Source of the DNA: Persicaria tinctoria
Taxonomy: Eukaryota; Streptophyta; Magnoliopsida; Caryophyllales; Polygonaceae
Assembly (NCBI GenBank): GCA_037127255.1
Contig: JBANSL010000008.1
Location: forward strand, 4,240,896-4,304,895
Direction: 5' to 3'
DNA: 64,000 nucleotides
Position 1 is the stretch's first letter, and every line of letters begins with the position of its first letter. The notes beneath the pieces are model-generated. The model was not told the DNA's origin, did no database searches, and saw only the letters and a program-made list of their open reading frames with translations. This document shows, piece after piece, positions 11,583 to 23,260 of this stretch. A program made the translations under genes and the position numbers.

Positions 11583-11800
11583 CTTTGGTAGGGGAAGAAG
11601 AAGGTGCTGGTTGCTGTAGTGCTGCGTTCGGTGTACAGGAGCCGGGAGGACACAGGCCGACAGTTCGATGGAGGAGGCGGCAAGGATCCGGAAGCGAGGT
11701 TCGATGCAGGAGGAGCGGGGAGCGCCGAAGTGTTGATCGAAGGTGAGTCGCTTCGCTCCTCTCTCTCAAATCGTCCCCGTCAGTCGAACTGTGGTTGAAA

Positions 11801-12712
11801 AAGGGAAATTCACAGAAAACCACACTTTAAATATGGGGTTTTCACTTGCCCACCCCTAAACTCAAAATTACATAAAATCACCCTTCAAATGGTTTCGATT
11901 TACAACTCACCACCTCTTCATCTATTTTCATTCATTTATTATTAAATATATTATATTTTAATATTTTTAAACTCAGATTTAAGTACAATTATATTCAAAA
12001 TCTGAATATAAGGGATCGATTATATTTTAGGGATTATTTTATTTATTTTTAAAAATTAATAATAAATATAGCCTAGAATTATTATCTTAATTTATGTTTA
12101 AAAATGTTTATAAAATTTTAAAATGTTACACAAATTACTATTTTATTTATAATGTGATTAGAAATCATAATTTCTATTTATAAAGATAAAAATAACCTTA
12201 AATTTATTATTTATTTATAGTTTAAATATTTTTGTTGAATAATTAAACTTTTTTAAATCTTCAAAAAGGTCTATAATTATATTTAAGTTATACAATTAAT
12301 CAATAACCTAATTATTTTTTTAACTTAGGGAAATTTAAATTAAAAACTTATTTATAACAAATAAAATAGATCAAACTCATATTTTAATTTGAAAAATATT
12401 AACTTTTTTTAATAAATCACTTTCTTTTTTATATAAAAAAACTTTATATATATATATGGTGGAATTCGCATGTCGTTTGCCTCAAATTAAAAAAAATAGT
12501 TTATCAATAAATTAAATTTGAGTTTAAAAATATTATAATCAAATTTTTGAATATATTTATGAACAAATTTGAGTTTAAAAATATTTAAATATAATATATT
12601 TAATGATAAATTAACAAAAATAAAGAGTGATGAATTACAACTGTAATCTTGGATTACAATTTTTTATTATTAGGGAAAATTTCATACGGTGGTTTTCCGT
12701 AAATTTCACTAG
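11801..12712. mobile_element. Long-TIR element beside PNO1
   Basis: The left end GGAAATTCACAGAAAACCAC and the inverted right end GTGAAATTTACGGAAAACCA match imperfectly. Further in, arms around 11910-11990 and 12545-12650 also match in inverted order (TCATTAAATATATTATATTT-type words, then TTTTTAAACTCA). The interior is AT-rich with no ORF. A target duplication was not identified, so the boundaries are approximate. Confidence 0.5.
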
Positions 12713-12721
12713 TAATAAATA

Positions 12722-13383
12722 GGAAAAATGGACAAAAATAATACCAAGTATCAACTTTTGGCCAAAAATAATACGAACTTTGAAATTGACCGTTTCATAT
12801 ATGAACTATCGCCCTATTAACCGAAAATAATACATATGTGTATTCCGGTGAACTTTCCGACCAAATACGCCATGTGGACGCCGGAAAACACACATGGCAT
12901 AAATTTTTGCCACGTCACCAAACTTGTAAGTTATGCCATGTCATAAATTTATTTTTCATTTTTTAAAAAAAAGAAAAAAAATTAAACAAATAGGCAAATA
13001 GCTACAGTACCTTTCGAAACAATGGAGGAGATAACGAGCAGATAACATTGAGAAGAAAGTGAAAACGCCCACCCTCGATTCCATTGTTTCAAAAGGTACT
13101 GTAACTATTTGCTTATTTGTTTAATTTTTCTTTTTTTAAAAAAAAATGAAAAATAAATTTATGACATGGCATAACTTAAAAGTTTGATGATGTGGCAAAA
13201 ATTTATGTCATGTGTGTTTTACGGCGTCTACGTGGCGTATTTGGTCGGAAAGTTCACCGGAATACACATATGTATTATTTTCGGTTAATAGGGCGATAGT
13301 TCGTATATGAAACGGTCAATTTCAAAGTTCGTATTATTTTTGGCCAAAAGTTGATACTTGGTATTACTTTTGTCCATTTTTCC
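12722..13383. mobile_element. Mutator-like foldback MITE with 9-bp TSD
   Basis: A 662-bp near-palindrome. It starts GGAAAAATGGACAAAAATAA and ends with the inverse; the arms stay complementary for about 300 bp each, with small differences, around a short centre near 13040-13070. TAATAAATA is repeated exactly on both sides (12713-12721 and 13384-13392), a 9-bp target duplication typical of Mutator-like elements. No transposase is encoded. Confidence 0.85.
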
Positions 13384-13392
13384 TAATAAATA

Positions 13393-14384
13393 ATATATTT
13401 AAATTTGATTATTTTTAAATAATCATACATTTCGATCCATTTCGGTTTTGAAAGGTGGGTGATGGATTACAATTGTAATCTTGGATTGCAAATTTTTATT
13501 ATTAGAAAAAATTTCAATTCGAATATACTTAGTCGATAGCATCCTAATGGATGAAGTATTGGAGAAATGTATGATTTAAACAATGCATGTCCATCTATAG
13601 AGCGACTAATGTGTATAAGTACAACCTTATCAGCCTGTCATGTCTCAAACTTTCGTATCTTTATATGTAACTGTGAATCTAAGTGTTTTGATTTTAAGAT
13701 CAGTTATTGGGCCTCAGGCCCACTGTGACATTGTACCAATGAAGCGGTCTTCAACTAGTCGGACGACTTCAATTTGTTTCAAGTTGAAGTATAAAAGGTC
13801 ACTATTCACCTCATCTCTCTTCCTTGACTCCAGAGCTTTCCTAAGGTTTCAACTTTCCTTGTATTCCTCAAGTGTAGGTGGAGCTCCCTCCAATTCAAAA
13901 CACAGATTCACAAGTGAAACTGAGAGTGATAAAGAGAGATTCGTAGTTTAGGCTACAGATTCTTGATTCTATTGTTCTTGTAATCTTGTTTTTGGTGTCA
14001 TTCAAGTTTGTAACTTCATTTTGTATACCAATATATGAGTTTGTTTATTTTTTTATTTGGAGCTAAAAAAAAGAATCAATGATCGAAATAAAATCGAGAA
14101 AAACTCAGACGCATTCGGTGTCTAAAACAGCACACAAAAACAACCTTACAGAAAGGCCAGAGAAAGATAGACTAAGAAGCAAAATCTCAAAAAACTCAAG
14201 ACGCAACTGTACCCACAAACAACACTGAAAAACAATAATCAACCCAAGATGAAACATGATCGAGTAAGGGCTGCCAAGTGAAGCATCAACGGAAGCACAT
14301 CACCACGAAAACATACATAAAAATCAATCTAAGCGTCGAAAATGTCTCCTCCCCACTCAATAATAGCAAATCATCTAAAACAGG
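13393..14384. other. LTR-like fragment and retroelement 3' sequence
   Basis: Immediately right of the foldback element a roughly 70-bp segment (about 13445-13515) repeats sequence seen at about 12620-12690. From about 13600 to 14030 a stretch with a TATA-like GTATAAAAGG (13790), a CT-rich leader and a T-rich tail looks like a promoter-bearing solo LTR, though its ends were not fixed. From 14040 to 14384 the minus strand runs to an A-rich tail after GCTCCAAATA, like a LINE 3' end. No intact coding region is seen. Confidence 0.35.
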
Positions 14385-14726
14385 CAGGGGCGGATCCTTT
14401 TGAGGGCCAGAGGTGGAAGTCGCCCCCCAATCAAAAATAGAAGTTAATATACATATTCCTCTCGTCGATAGCTTCGATTTGATATATTATAAGCTCAAAT
14501 CCGATAACTGAGTAAAAAGTTATAAACGTTTTAATATTGAAGCGATATAAATTATTTTTCACATTATTTACCAAATTAATATACTTCTATCATACCTATC
14601 ATTGCTAAACTTTGTAACCTAATACTATAATTAAACCCGAAAACTTCAAATATTGATAGTTTTTCACACAAAAAATTAGAGTTCAATTTCCGCCCCCTCA
14701 ACCAACCGCTTCAGGATCCGCCACTG
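14385..14726. mobile_element. hAT-like MITE with 8-bp TSD
   Basis: The terminal repeats are CAGGGGCGGATCC at the left and GGATCCGCCACTG at the right (inverse CAGTGGCGGATCC). AAAACAGG flanks both sides exactly (14377-14384 and 14727-14734), an 8-bp target duplication as made by hAT transposases. The 342-bp interior is non-coding and AT-rich. Confidence 0.85.
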
Positions 14727-14734
14727 AAAACAGG

Positions 14735-15956
14735 TCTGATAGAGATTAACCCTGATGAAAGCAAACCAAACACCAACATCACCACCAACGGCACCAAGCC
14801 CAACTCGCCAACACACTTACACACCCCAAGGACGCCACCACTGCCCCTACAACAACTTCTGGTTTGAGTTTCAGTTTATGTTTTCCTAATTCCTTTTCCT
14901 TCTACGGATCATCGCATCGCATCTCATGTGATCATTTAAACCCTTCTCAATCTGTTATTCCAATCTCTCTCGTCTTTGAAACTCCAAATTCTTCGCCCCA
15001 CCAGTTGCGCTTAACACTAGCAAGGAAACACACATAATATTTTCATTTGATTTGGAAGAACCATCTATCTCCATCTCTGTTGAGAATTGTTTGTTTTCCT
15101 CCCTTTTGGGTGAGAACCCCCGTTTTGAAGATCTAACAAGTGGTAGTATCCGCCTAGAAGATCTCTAACCATCTAAGCGCTTAACGGTCCCCCACCGCCC
15201 CAAGGATTTTTAAAACATTGCTTACAACTAACTCAACAGTCGTTAATATTTTAGTTTCAAGCACAGTGCCAAAAAATCACAACACAAGCAACCCACAATC
15301 TTCTACCTTTTTTGCCCAGAAAAGGTAGATTCAAAATCCAAAAAACAGCGGTAAAAATCTGTAATCCAGGCTTGACTGAGCTGGGACATGTGAAATAAAT
15401 TCAAAGTCCCACTTGAATAAGTGGATAGAAAGAAGAGTCCAGCCTAAAAGCATATTCCCAGTGTCAGAAGCACATGCAAGTTCAAAGTCCAACAATGCAA
15501 CAACAAAAGCTTAATATCCATATAAGATGCCAACCACATAAAGAATGAAAGCCAGAAATCATATGGATGCATGACAGCACTAGTAAATTTAAGAGAAACA
15601 AAGGATATTCTGCAACTGATCAATTTATCAGAGTTTGAAGATCAACATAAGGATGTAGTTAAAATTTTCCATCCTAGTTTACGTCCTTTTTTTTGTCACA
15701 AGCCCCTACAAAGCTATTAGTCCCAGTTTTAATTAAACATTAGAAAGATACAATCTTTTTTCCTTTTTTTTTTGTTTTTAACTTGAAAGAAACACACCAA
15801 CGGAAATAAGCAGACAGATATCGCTACCATCAAGACGGTTAGTGATTACTGATTACAGAAAATGGCCATCAGTCGTCGAACGATCCCCAGGTCACCGTCA
15901 GTTTCTTGTCATTGTTGTCAACGAAACCACCGCCCTGTCATTGTCACAGTCACGAA
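14735..15956. other. Gap between hAT-like element and FRL4
   Basis: No gene is recognised. The first 150 bp continue the retroelement-like sequence split by the hAT insertion. The last few hundred bases before 15957 probably include the FRL4 3' untranslated region. Confidence 0.35.
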
Positions 15957-18900
15957 TCAGTAGTAAGGCTGGAATGCGTAGGACGGAGGAGCCATACTGC
16001 TGTGGTAGCTGCCATACACTGGGTAGCCCATAGGAGCTCCAGGATAAGCTCCTGCAATGGTAGGTGGAGAGGTTGCTTCTGGGGAGTAAGAGTATGATGG
16101 GCTCTGGGTACCGTACATGGGTGGGGAGTGATAGGGTGAAAGAGGTGCGGCGAACTGGGGGTGGGAAGGGGACCTGACAAAGGTGGGAGCTGTGGCTGGG
16201 AAAGATGATACGTAAGCGTTTGCAAGACGACCTGCCTTGGCTGGAGGCATCGGGCCATTGTTGCATGCTCGTGTACGCTTGTTGGCAGGCACATCTGGTG
16301 ATCTCTTCTTCTCCGTCTTGTTTCTCTCCAGCTGGTCTAGCCGCTTCTTGAGGTTTTCGGGAGGGAACTCAGCTTCCAGCTTGTACTCCTCGATGCACTT
16401 GAGGACAGAACGGAGAGCAGATTGCTCCTTGCGATTAGCAAGATACTGTAAGGTAGTAAAAAAACAGTAATCAGTACATATTTTCACAATTTAAAACATC
16501 AAAGAAGCTATTTTATCGACAATTCACTGTCAAGGCCACTAAGAAAAGCAACTGCCCAATAACCCTTCTCAATCGTAGGGCATTGATATGGTTTAAGAAA
16601 GCCTGTCTTCAAAGAAGTCAAGCTCCAATGGACTTTGCTTCAATCTTGAACAGAAACAATGCAAAACTACCAAACAGAAAGAAGACGAAAGAAACAAGAT
16701 TTCGGAGTTCACAGGTAAAGCAAATATAAGCAACATTTTAAAACAACTAACAAAGAATGTCAGCGTAACCACACAACATGACAGAACATGGAGAAGGAAA
16801 GCAAAAAATGCAAAAAGAAAAGACAACGAGGATTTGTATAGATGTACCGCAGCTCGTCCACTGTTGTTAGGATCCTCCAAAATTGAAGCAGCAGCGTTCT
16901 TTGCATCCTTAAGAAAGGCCTTTAACAGTGGAACAGGTGGGAATTTATCTACAAGGCCAACCTCGTGAGTAAAATGCACCGCGTCAACCTGCTGCCCCCT
17001 ACTAATCAACTCCTCAATCATATCTGCAAAGTAAGTCATCCATGAACAATATAGCAATTCTGTAGCGCACAGAAATACAAATAAGGTACAGGATAGAAAG
17101 TGGCTACTCGACTTCGTTCCCTACACTCTGGAGATTATTTTTAGTGGGAGAATTATCATTCACAAAGACATCAATTGTTCAATAGTATAAAACCAAATGG
17201 GGCCACAAAATGATTATCTCATTTTTGCTTTGCAACTAATCTTCAACGTAACCAAATAGTGTTTTAACACACTATCTTGTGCAATAAACCTAGAGAGTAC
17301 AATAATTCAGAAACCAGCTCATCTCTGGTTAAATAATTATGGGAGTATCATGTTGAGATTAAACAACTCAATTCATCACAAGCACAAGGATACAGCTTGA
17401 CACAATTGAATGCACACTATTACAAATAACCTTGATTTTGAAATGCACACTATTACAAATAACCAAATATCAGCATAGTGCATCAAAACACAAAATCAGG
17501 CATCCAAATATGCTTTCACAGACAGGTGTAAATACAACATTGAAAAGTATTTCTGCAACGCATCCTATCTTGCAACTGCGGGGAGGGAAATATAAACCTT
17601 GTTTTCATAATAAGATTGAAGAATCAGCCAATGTCAGCATTAGCTCAACCTTGAGATCAGCGTGATAGTTGTTCAACACAACGTGAATTGAGTCACAAAA
17701 GTTGACCAAAAGGAACACAATAATCCTATTCCTTGCAGACTTACAGTTCATCTTCTTTCAAGTAACTAATAAAACGGCAAGAAACTACTGCAATGTCTTC
17801 ATCACAAATTTTCTAGGTTATGTGGTCCATTTCTGGATTTCTCACACGTAAAATAGAAAGTATGAATCCATAATCATCACATGCATCCAAATACATAAAC
17901 AATACTTCAAGCTTACTACTTCATCACATGCATCCATAACTTCAGTCAATTCATTAAGATCAAGGGTCCCTTGGGAGGAAGAAGCCAAAACATATATTAC
18001 AAAAACAATAAACAAAGAGCAGTGACAGGTATAGTGGGGGAGGCTGAGGGGTAAGAAGGACATTTTCCAGATTATATTAATGAAGCCACATGTAGTCAAG
18101 CTAGCTCTTAATTTTCCTGTTCTGAAACTCGTTGATTCTTTTTTGTCTTGTGTTATCTCTTTCCTTAAACTAGCATCCTCTCTCTCCTCTCCCTCCCTCC
18201 AAGAATATCATAGCATAAACTAAATAAAACCACCAACAAGAAACTCAACAAATATCTTCCCTAACTACATTTTTAATATAGATCAAGACAAATGATTCTG
18301 ATAAATAAATAAAAACTTCATTGTAGCATCTCAAAGAATGAAACTGCTACCATACCCAAAACTCCAACTCTCCAAGAAACCAAGAACAAGCTGAGAATGA
18401 AACAATACAATATAATACAAGCATTAAGCCATTGCGTAGCGCCCATACTTGAGCTCTGAGTAAATAAAGGCCAGTGATCTGAGCTGAAAGCTCCTGGACT
18501 TTCTTGAGTATAAAAGGTTAACTGGAGCTTGGAAATAACCAAAAATGACAAACTATCGGGTTAGGCGGGCTATATAATCTAAGCAATAACGGATTGGTAA
18601 CCTGTTTAACCACTCAGTGAAAATATATATACCTTGAATTTGGTGAATAAAGAGATGCCATTCCGGGATATATATACCATACAAACAAATACCATATATC
18701 TTGTATCAAAGCTGGCTCTGAATGCACGTTTAGTCAGATTACTTAGCTTTTAACTACTTCGCCCAACGCAAGCGAGCTGCTCTAGGAAGGGAAACTTGTA
18801 ATGCCGTTAAAATCCTCTACAAGAACAATTTTCACAGATTGCAATCCTAATAGCTCTACTGATATGAACGTTCATCTAGGATAGAAATATATGGGCAAGA

Positions 18901-19861
18901 ACTCGAAAATGAAAATGAAATTGAACGATAAAAGTTGAAACTTACCAGGCATTTCATCAGCTAAGCCAAGCGAAACTGCGAGCTTAGGCATCTGCTTCCT
19001 CCAAGCGGAGCCAATAATCAGCTTCCGGTACAAATCAACATCCTGATTCTTGACTATCCCGAAAGTTACCAAATGCTGAAGAAACGTATGAACATCCGGC
19101 GTCTTAACATTCTCGATACCGCCGCGTTCGTCCAAGCTCGCCTTCCATGTCTCCGCGATGTCCTTTGCCTGCTTCTTCACCCTCGGCGTCACTAGAAGCC
19201 TCTCCCTCCCTATCACCGGATCAATCACCACCGGAATCAACGACTCCAACAGCAGGACACAAGCCCAGCCCAAATCGTTCACCTTGTCACTCTTCTCCGG
19301 CCTCCTGTCCACCGGAAACACCTCCGATATGGCCTCCAACACAAATTTCGGCGGATCGACGCAATCTCCAAGAGCAGCAGGTATCTTCGTCCTCAACAAC
19401 TCCAGTTCCTTCTTCCTCACCGTCACGAACCTCCAAAACCCTGCGTGATCCATCCGGATGCAAAAGTCTCGCATCGTGGAAAGCAAACCGTCGCCATCAT
19501 CCACCTCTCCATCTCCGCAGAAGGCCTCCGTCTCGCCATCAAGCATATCCATTGCAGCGCGTTTCGATCCCTCGGCCTTTCCGATGGCCACCTCCACGGA
19601 GCCGTCGATTGTCACCTCCCTCCTCTCAAGGACCTTCAGAGACTCCTTAGTCTGGTCATCAAGCGTCTGGATTTTGCGCTTGAGCGCCTCCGATTTCCGG
19701 CGAAGATCTTGCTCGAGGCTAGTAAAGTGATCTGAGAGCTCCTTCCAAAGGAGAGTGCAAGACGTCATCAGAGACGTCTGTTTCTGAAACTCTTCGAAGC
19801 TCGACGCCGGCAACGGCGCCTGTGACTCGACCACCTCCCCCGGGTCGGGTATGGAACCCAT
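15957..19861 (-). CDS. FRL4: FRIGIDA-like protein 4 (FRL4a/4b type)
   Basis: Three exons on the minus strand: 18946-19861, 16848-17023 and 15957-16445. The joins are in frame and give 526 residues. The protein starts MGSIPDPGEVVESQ and has an N-terminal coiled-coil (about 40-90, LWKELSDHFTSLEQDLRRK). The FRIGIDA domain follows (about 140-430), with GFWRFVTVRKKELELLRTKI, EAISEVFPVD, KTPDVHTFLQHLVTFGIV, SAWRKQMPKLA, DMIEELISRGQQVDAVHF and LVDKFPPVPLLKAFL. Then come a basic KKRLDQLERNKTEKKRSP stretch and a Pro/Ser/Tyr-rich tail ending FQPYY. FRIGIDA proteins act in the nucleus in flowering-time and chromatin control; FRL4 members are known as relatives, and their exact role is less clear. The opening and the motif order fit FRL4 better than FRL1 or FRL2. 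The roughly 1.9-kb first intron holds no other gene. All conserved blocks are present. Confidence 0.93.
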
Positions 19862-19876
19862 GGTTCTCTCTCTTCC

Positions 19877-19914
19877 TCTCTCTCACTCACTCTCTCTCTC
19901 TCTCTCTCTCTCCC
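19877..19914. repeat. CT/GA microsatellite in the FRL4 5' leader
   Basis: A run of CT dinucleotides just upstream of the FRL4 start codon, reading as (GA)n on the transcribed strand. Such tracts are common in plant 5' leaders and core promoters. A TGGGCC site II word lies further upstream at 20143-20148. Confidence 0.8.
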
Positions 19915-20355
19915 CCTCACCCTCCCTCTCTCTACCGCGGTGAGATGAAACCCTAGAAATGGGGAAAAAGGGAGGGAATTGGCGGAAAAAGAGGGAAATA
20001 GGAGGGAGAGGGGGTTGGTGATAAGCGATACAGGGGTAAAATCGGGAAATCGTAGAGGACGATTGATGACGTGGCGAAACCATGATGTGACACGTACAGT
20101 AGCACCTAGCAAGTGATTCAAAAAAAAGCGAGGGTGGGAAAGTGGGCCCTGATGTAGCTTATTTTGTAACACAGCAAACATGAGAGGTCGATGCTAGGAT
20201 GCGCCGGTGTGCGAACGTATTCGTGGGTTGTTTAGGGCTTGTTTGGTTATTAAAAACACGCATCCAGAAGAGATTTCTACGATGTAGAATAAAAATATAC
20301 GCATTTACTCTTTTCATTACAAAAAATATTATATATATCTTTCTCTTAAATAATA

Positions 20356-20592
20356 CTCCCTCCGTTCAACAAAACTTGTCGTTTACTATTCACGCACGCT
20401 TTTTTAGAATGATAAAAACTATATAAAATATTCATTTTTTAAAAAAAAAATTTTAACAAGTTTGTACTTATTGATAATAACTACGAAATTGTTAAAAAAT
20501 ATTATTTAAAAAGTCGATATTTTATATAGTTTTTAGCTCATAAAAAAGCGTGCATGAATAGTAAAACGTCAAGTTTTGTTGAACGGAGGGAG
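20356..20592. mobile_element. Stowaway MITE
   Basis: CTCCCTCCGTTCAACAAAAC and its inverse at the right end, flanked by TA. It is almost entirely a hairpin: ACTATTCACGCACGC...AAAACTATATAAAATA in the left arm is mirrored by TATTTTATATAGTTTT...GCGTGCATGAATAGT in the right arm. Confidence 0.92.
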
Positions 20593-20864
20593 TATCAATA
20601 TTTTTTATTATTTTTTAAAATTAATTCACACATAATATTAACAAGTGTGAATTATTTTATATAAATTTTATCAATTTTTTAAAACATAAAAGTGATTATG
20701 AAAGAATACGCGTGCGTCGTAATCTACCCTAAAATATCTTTACGGATAAGATTTAGATTTTATCATTATCAAACTTACGTAAATAATAAAAATATATATT
20801 CGCTCCTTGAATTTGTAAATAAAGAGCGGTCATATCCGTGGTTCGAACTGAGGATCTTTGGGTA

Positions 20865-21126
20865 ATCTCTCTGTTCACCAATAAGTGTCGTTTGACTTTT
20901 CGGTACGTTGTTTTAATTAGTTAAAAGCTATATAAAATATTAACTTTTTAATGATTTTTTAAAAATAATTTTAAACTTTTTTATTACAAAATAATTTTAA
21001 ACTTATAACTAATAAGTATAAAATTATATAAAAAAATTTAGTTAAAAAAGTTGATATTTTATATAGTTTTTAACTCATGAAAATCGTTCCAAAAAATCAA
21101 ATAAATTTATTGATAAACGGAAGGAG
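20865..21126. mobile_element. Degenerate Stowaway-like MITE
   Basis: A weaker terminal repeat (TCTCTCTGTTCACCAATAAG against AACGGAAGGAG inverse) encloses a strong internal hairpin (AAAAGCTATATAAAATATTA and GATATTTTATATAGTTTTTA). The right TA is clear; the left boundary is approximate. Confidence 0.6.
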
Positions 21127-22963
21127 TATTTTTTATGGAATGAATAAAATAATTAGTTATTTATGACTGAAAATCCAAATTTTTAACTTAAATCTAAATT
21201 TCTTATTTGCCTGAGAAAAGTTTGAGCACAGTTGAAATTTAACTTATTGATCTCGGAAGTTAATGGGGTTAATAATACTACATTAAATTTCAACCATAAA
21301 ATCTTATTGTCTTAAAACCACATATGAATTTGACAAATTATTTATCTTATCATCATATGATTTCAACATAAAATCTTATTGTGATTATATACTAGACTAT
21401 TAATATATGTGCGTCTATACACACGATTCCAACCATTCCATTTGATCGCATGTTGAAAAGTGCCCAACTTGGCTAATTAAGCCGTTGCATTGATAAGGTT
21501 GAACCATATCGAAAAATATATAGATGTTGAACAATCCATTTAGGAAAAAAAAATCAAAGATTCTAAGATAGTTACATGCCCGCAAGCATGTGAGAACCGG
21601 CGTTTGAAGTATAGAGAATAATACATTAATTATGTATAAATTGAATTGCATTATGGTGCATTAAAATGAAGATTTAAAACAAAGAGAATTCATTATAAGT
21701 GAATGTGAGAATGTGTAGCGTAAAGCAAGGAAGAGGAGGGAGGGAGCAAGTGAGAGGAGAGTAGAAAGTAGAAACAAGAGAGGGTGTGGGTGTGGGTGTG
21801 GGTGTGGTGTGGCTTTCGCGGAAATCGAAGGAGGAAAGGATGAAACCAAAACAAAATAAGAGCAAAGTGGGGGGATAAAGCCTGTTAAAGTGGCGAGTGA
21901 GGCGTGGCCCAACTCATTTCCCCCTCTCGCCCCACCACATGCACCCAGTCAGTACATTTCTTCTTCTTCTTTTTACTCCGTATATACCGATTGCAAGAAA
22001 ATCAAAATAAAAATTGTGATATTTTAGTTTTTTTTTTTCACAGTAAGTAAGAATTATATGGACAAAGCGATTTCAGTTCAAAGGAAAAATACACATCTAA
22101 AATTACAATTAAATAAATATAAATTTAAAACATCTTGAAAAATAAAACCCTTGTTTCTTGAGATATGGTCTGGTGGTTTAGACGGCTTGCATGCAAGTTA
22201 ATACAGTAGTTGAATTTAGCTTAGATGGCTGCAGATTTGGTTCCGAATATGGCGACGGGCTAGCGCCATCAACTTCTTGTAGGTGAGAGACGAAAGAAGA
22301 AAGTAGATGGTGGTGGGATCGACGGTGGTGGTTGGTTGGAAATTGGAATTTTAAGGAGAGAGAGGTAGAATCTGGCTACTAGTTTGAGGGATCTAGGAGG
22401 GGTTGGAAATTTGGATCAAATTTAAATGAAAGGTTGAAGTTAGATTTGATTTGTAGATGATTATATGTACTGGCTAAAGGGCAGATGGGTAAGAGGGATT
22501 GAAAAGGATGACCAGGAGAGGCTTGAGGAGGGAGGGTTGTTTATGCATGTTCCAAGTCTCGAGGCGGCCAATACGTAGCTCTCCGGAGAGGGGGTTGGAG
22601 GAGGGGTTGGGAAACAAATTGGGAGAAAGGGAGAGAGGGGAGGGAGAGAATGGAAAGGTGGAAAATGGCGGTGCCGGAGGAGGAGGATGGAGAGGAGAAG
22701 GCCGACGGCGGCAAGGTCGGATTTCTCGTCTGACGAGGAGCTAGCAGCAGGGAGCAGACCACTTGTAGGACACATGCGGATGGTGTACAAGTAGAGGAGG
22801 AAGCGGTACATGCGGGCCTGCATCCAGGAGGGTGGGGGGAAGACAACACATCAGTGCTGCACCACAGCCAGGACCCGAGAGGGTTGGCCATTCCAGGAAC
22901 CACCTCAGGGGGTGTAGGTCGAGTCTGCCAGAGAGCCCACCCGGGGTGGCCGCCGAAAGAGCA
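21127..22963. other. Intergenic DNA with a GGGTGT repeat
   Basis: No gene is recognised. A (GGGTGT)n hexamer-like repeat lies at 21782-21812. GC-richer sequence from 22480 to 22960 opens frames on both strands, but none shows a known family or conserved motif. Confidence 0.4.
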
Positions 22964-23260
22964 TGTAACACCCCCGTCCCACATCGGATATCATAAGGAT
23001 GTTGGGAGTGATTTATAAGTGATTCAAGACCTACCTATGTCACAAGAGCTCTTCTTTTTCAAGCTACAAGTGAGGACAACAGACATGAGAGGGCTATGTG
23101 GCATGGGTTGGCGCCTCTTAAGACTCGGGTCTTATAGATGGTATCAGAGCCAACTTCGGACTCGGAGATGCGCTGATAGTATGCTTGGGTACGCTCCCCC
23201 TGAGAGGTAGTCCCTTGGGCCTGACGGGATCGTTAGTGCTTTAGGTGGGTCCTCCAAGTG
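22964..23260 (+). mobile_element. LTR/TRIM retrotransposon fragment with primer-binding site
   Basis: The segment begins TGTAACACCCCCGTCCCACA, a common start of plant TRIM-type LTRs. It runs about 173 bp to CTTATA (23131-23136), then TGGTATCAGAGC at 23139-23150. That motif is the primer-binding site complementary to the 3' end of initiator methionine tRNA. The next sequence (CAACTTCGGACTCGGAG) is the usual start of an internal region. No second LTR was found downstream, so this is a truncated 5' part. It has no coding capacity. Confidence 0.75.

Noticed and set aside
13860..13910. miR159/319 precursor
   Set aside because: No complementary arm lies within several hundred bases on either side, so no foldback forms.
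19147..19735. Several long + strand frames over FRL4 exon 1
   Set aside because: They are antisense reflections of a conserved coding exon.
22461..22984. Overlapping frames on both strands in a GC-rich stretch
   Set aside because: Low-complexity purine/pyrimidine content, with no conserved motif.
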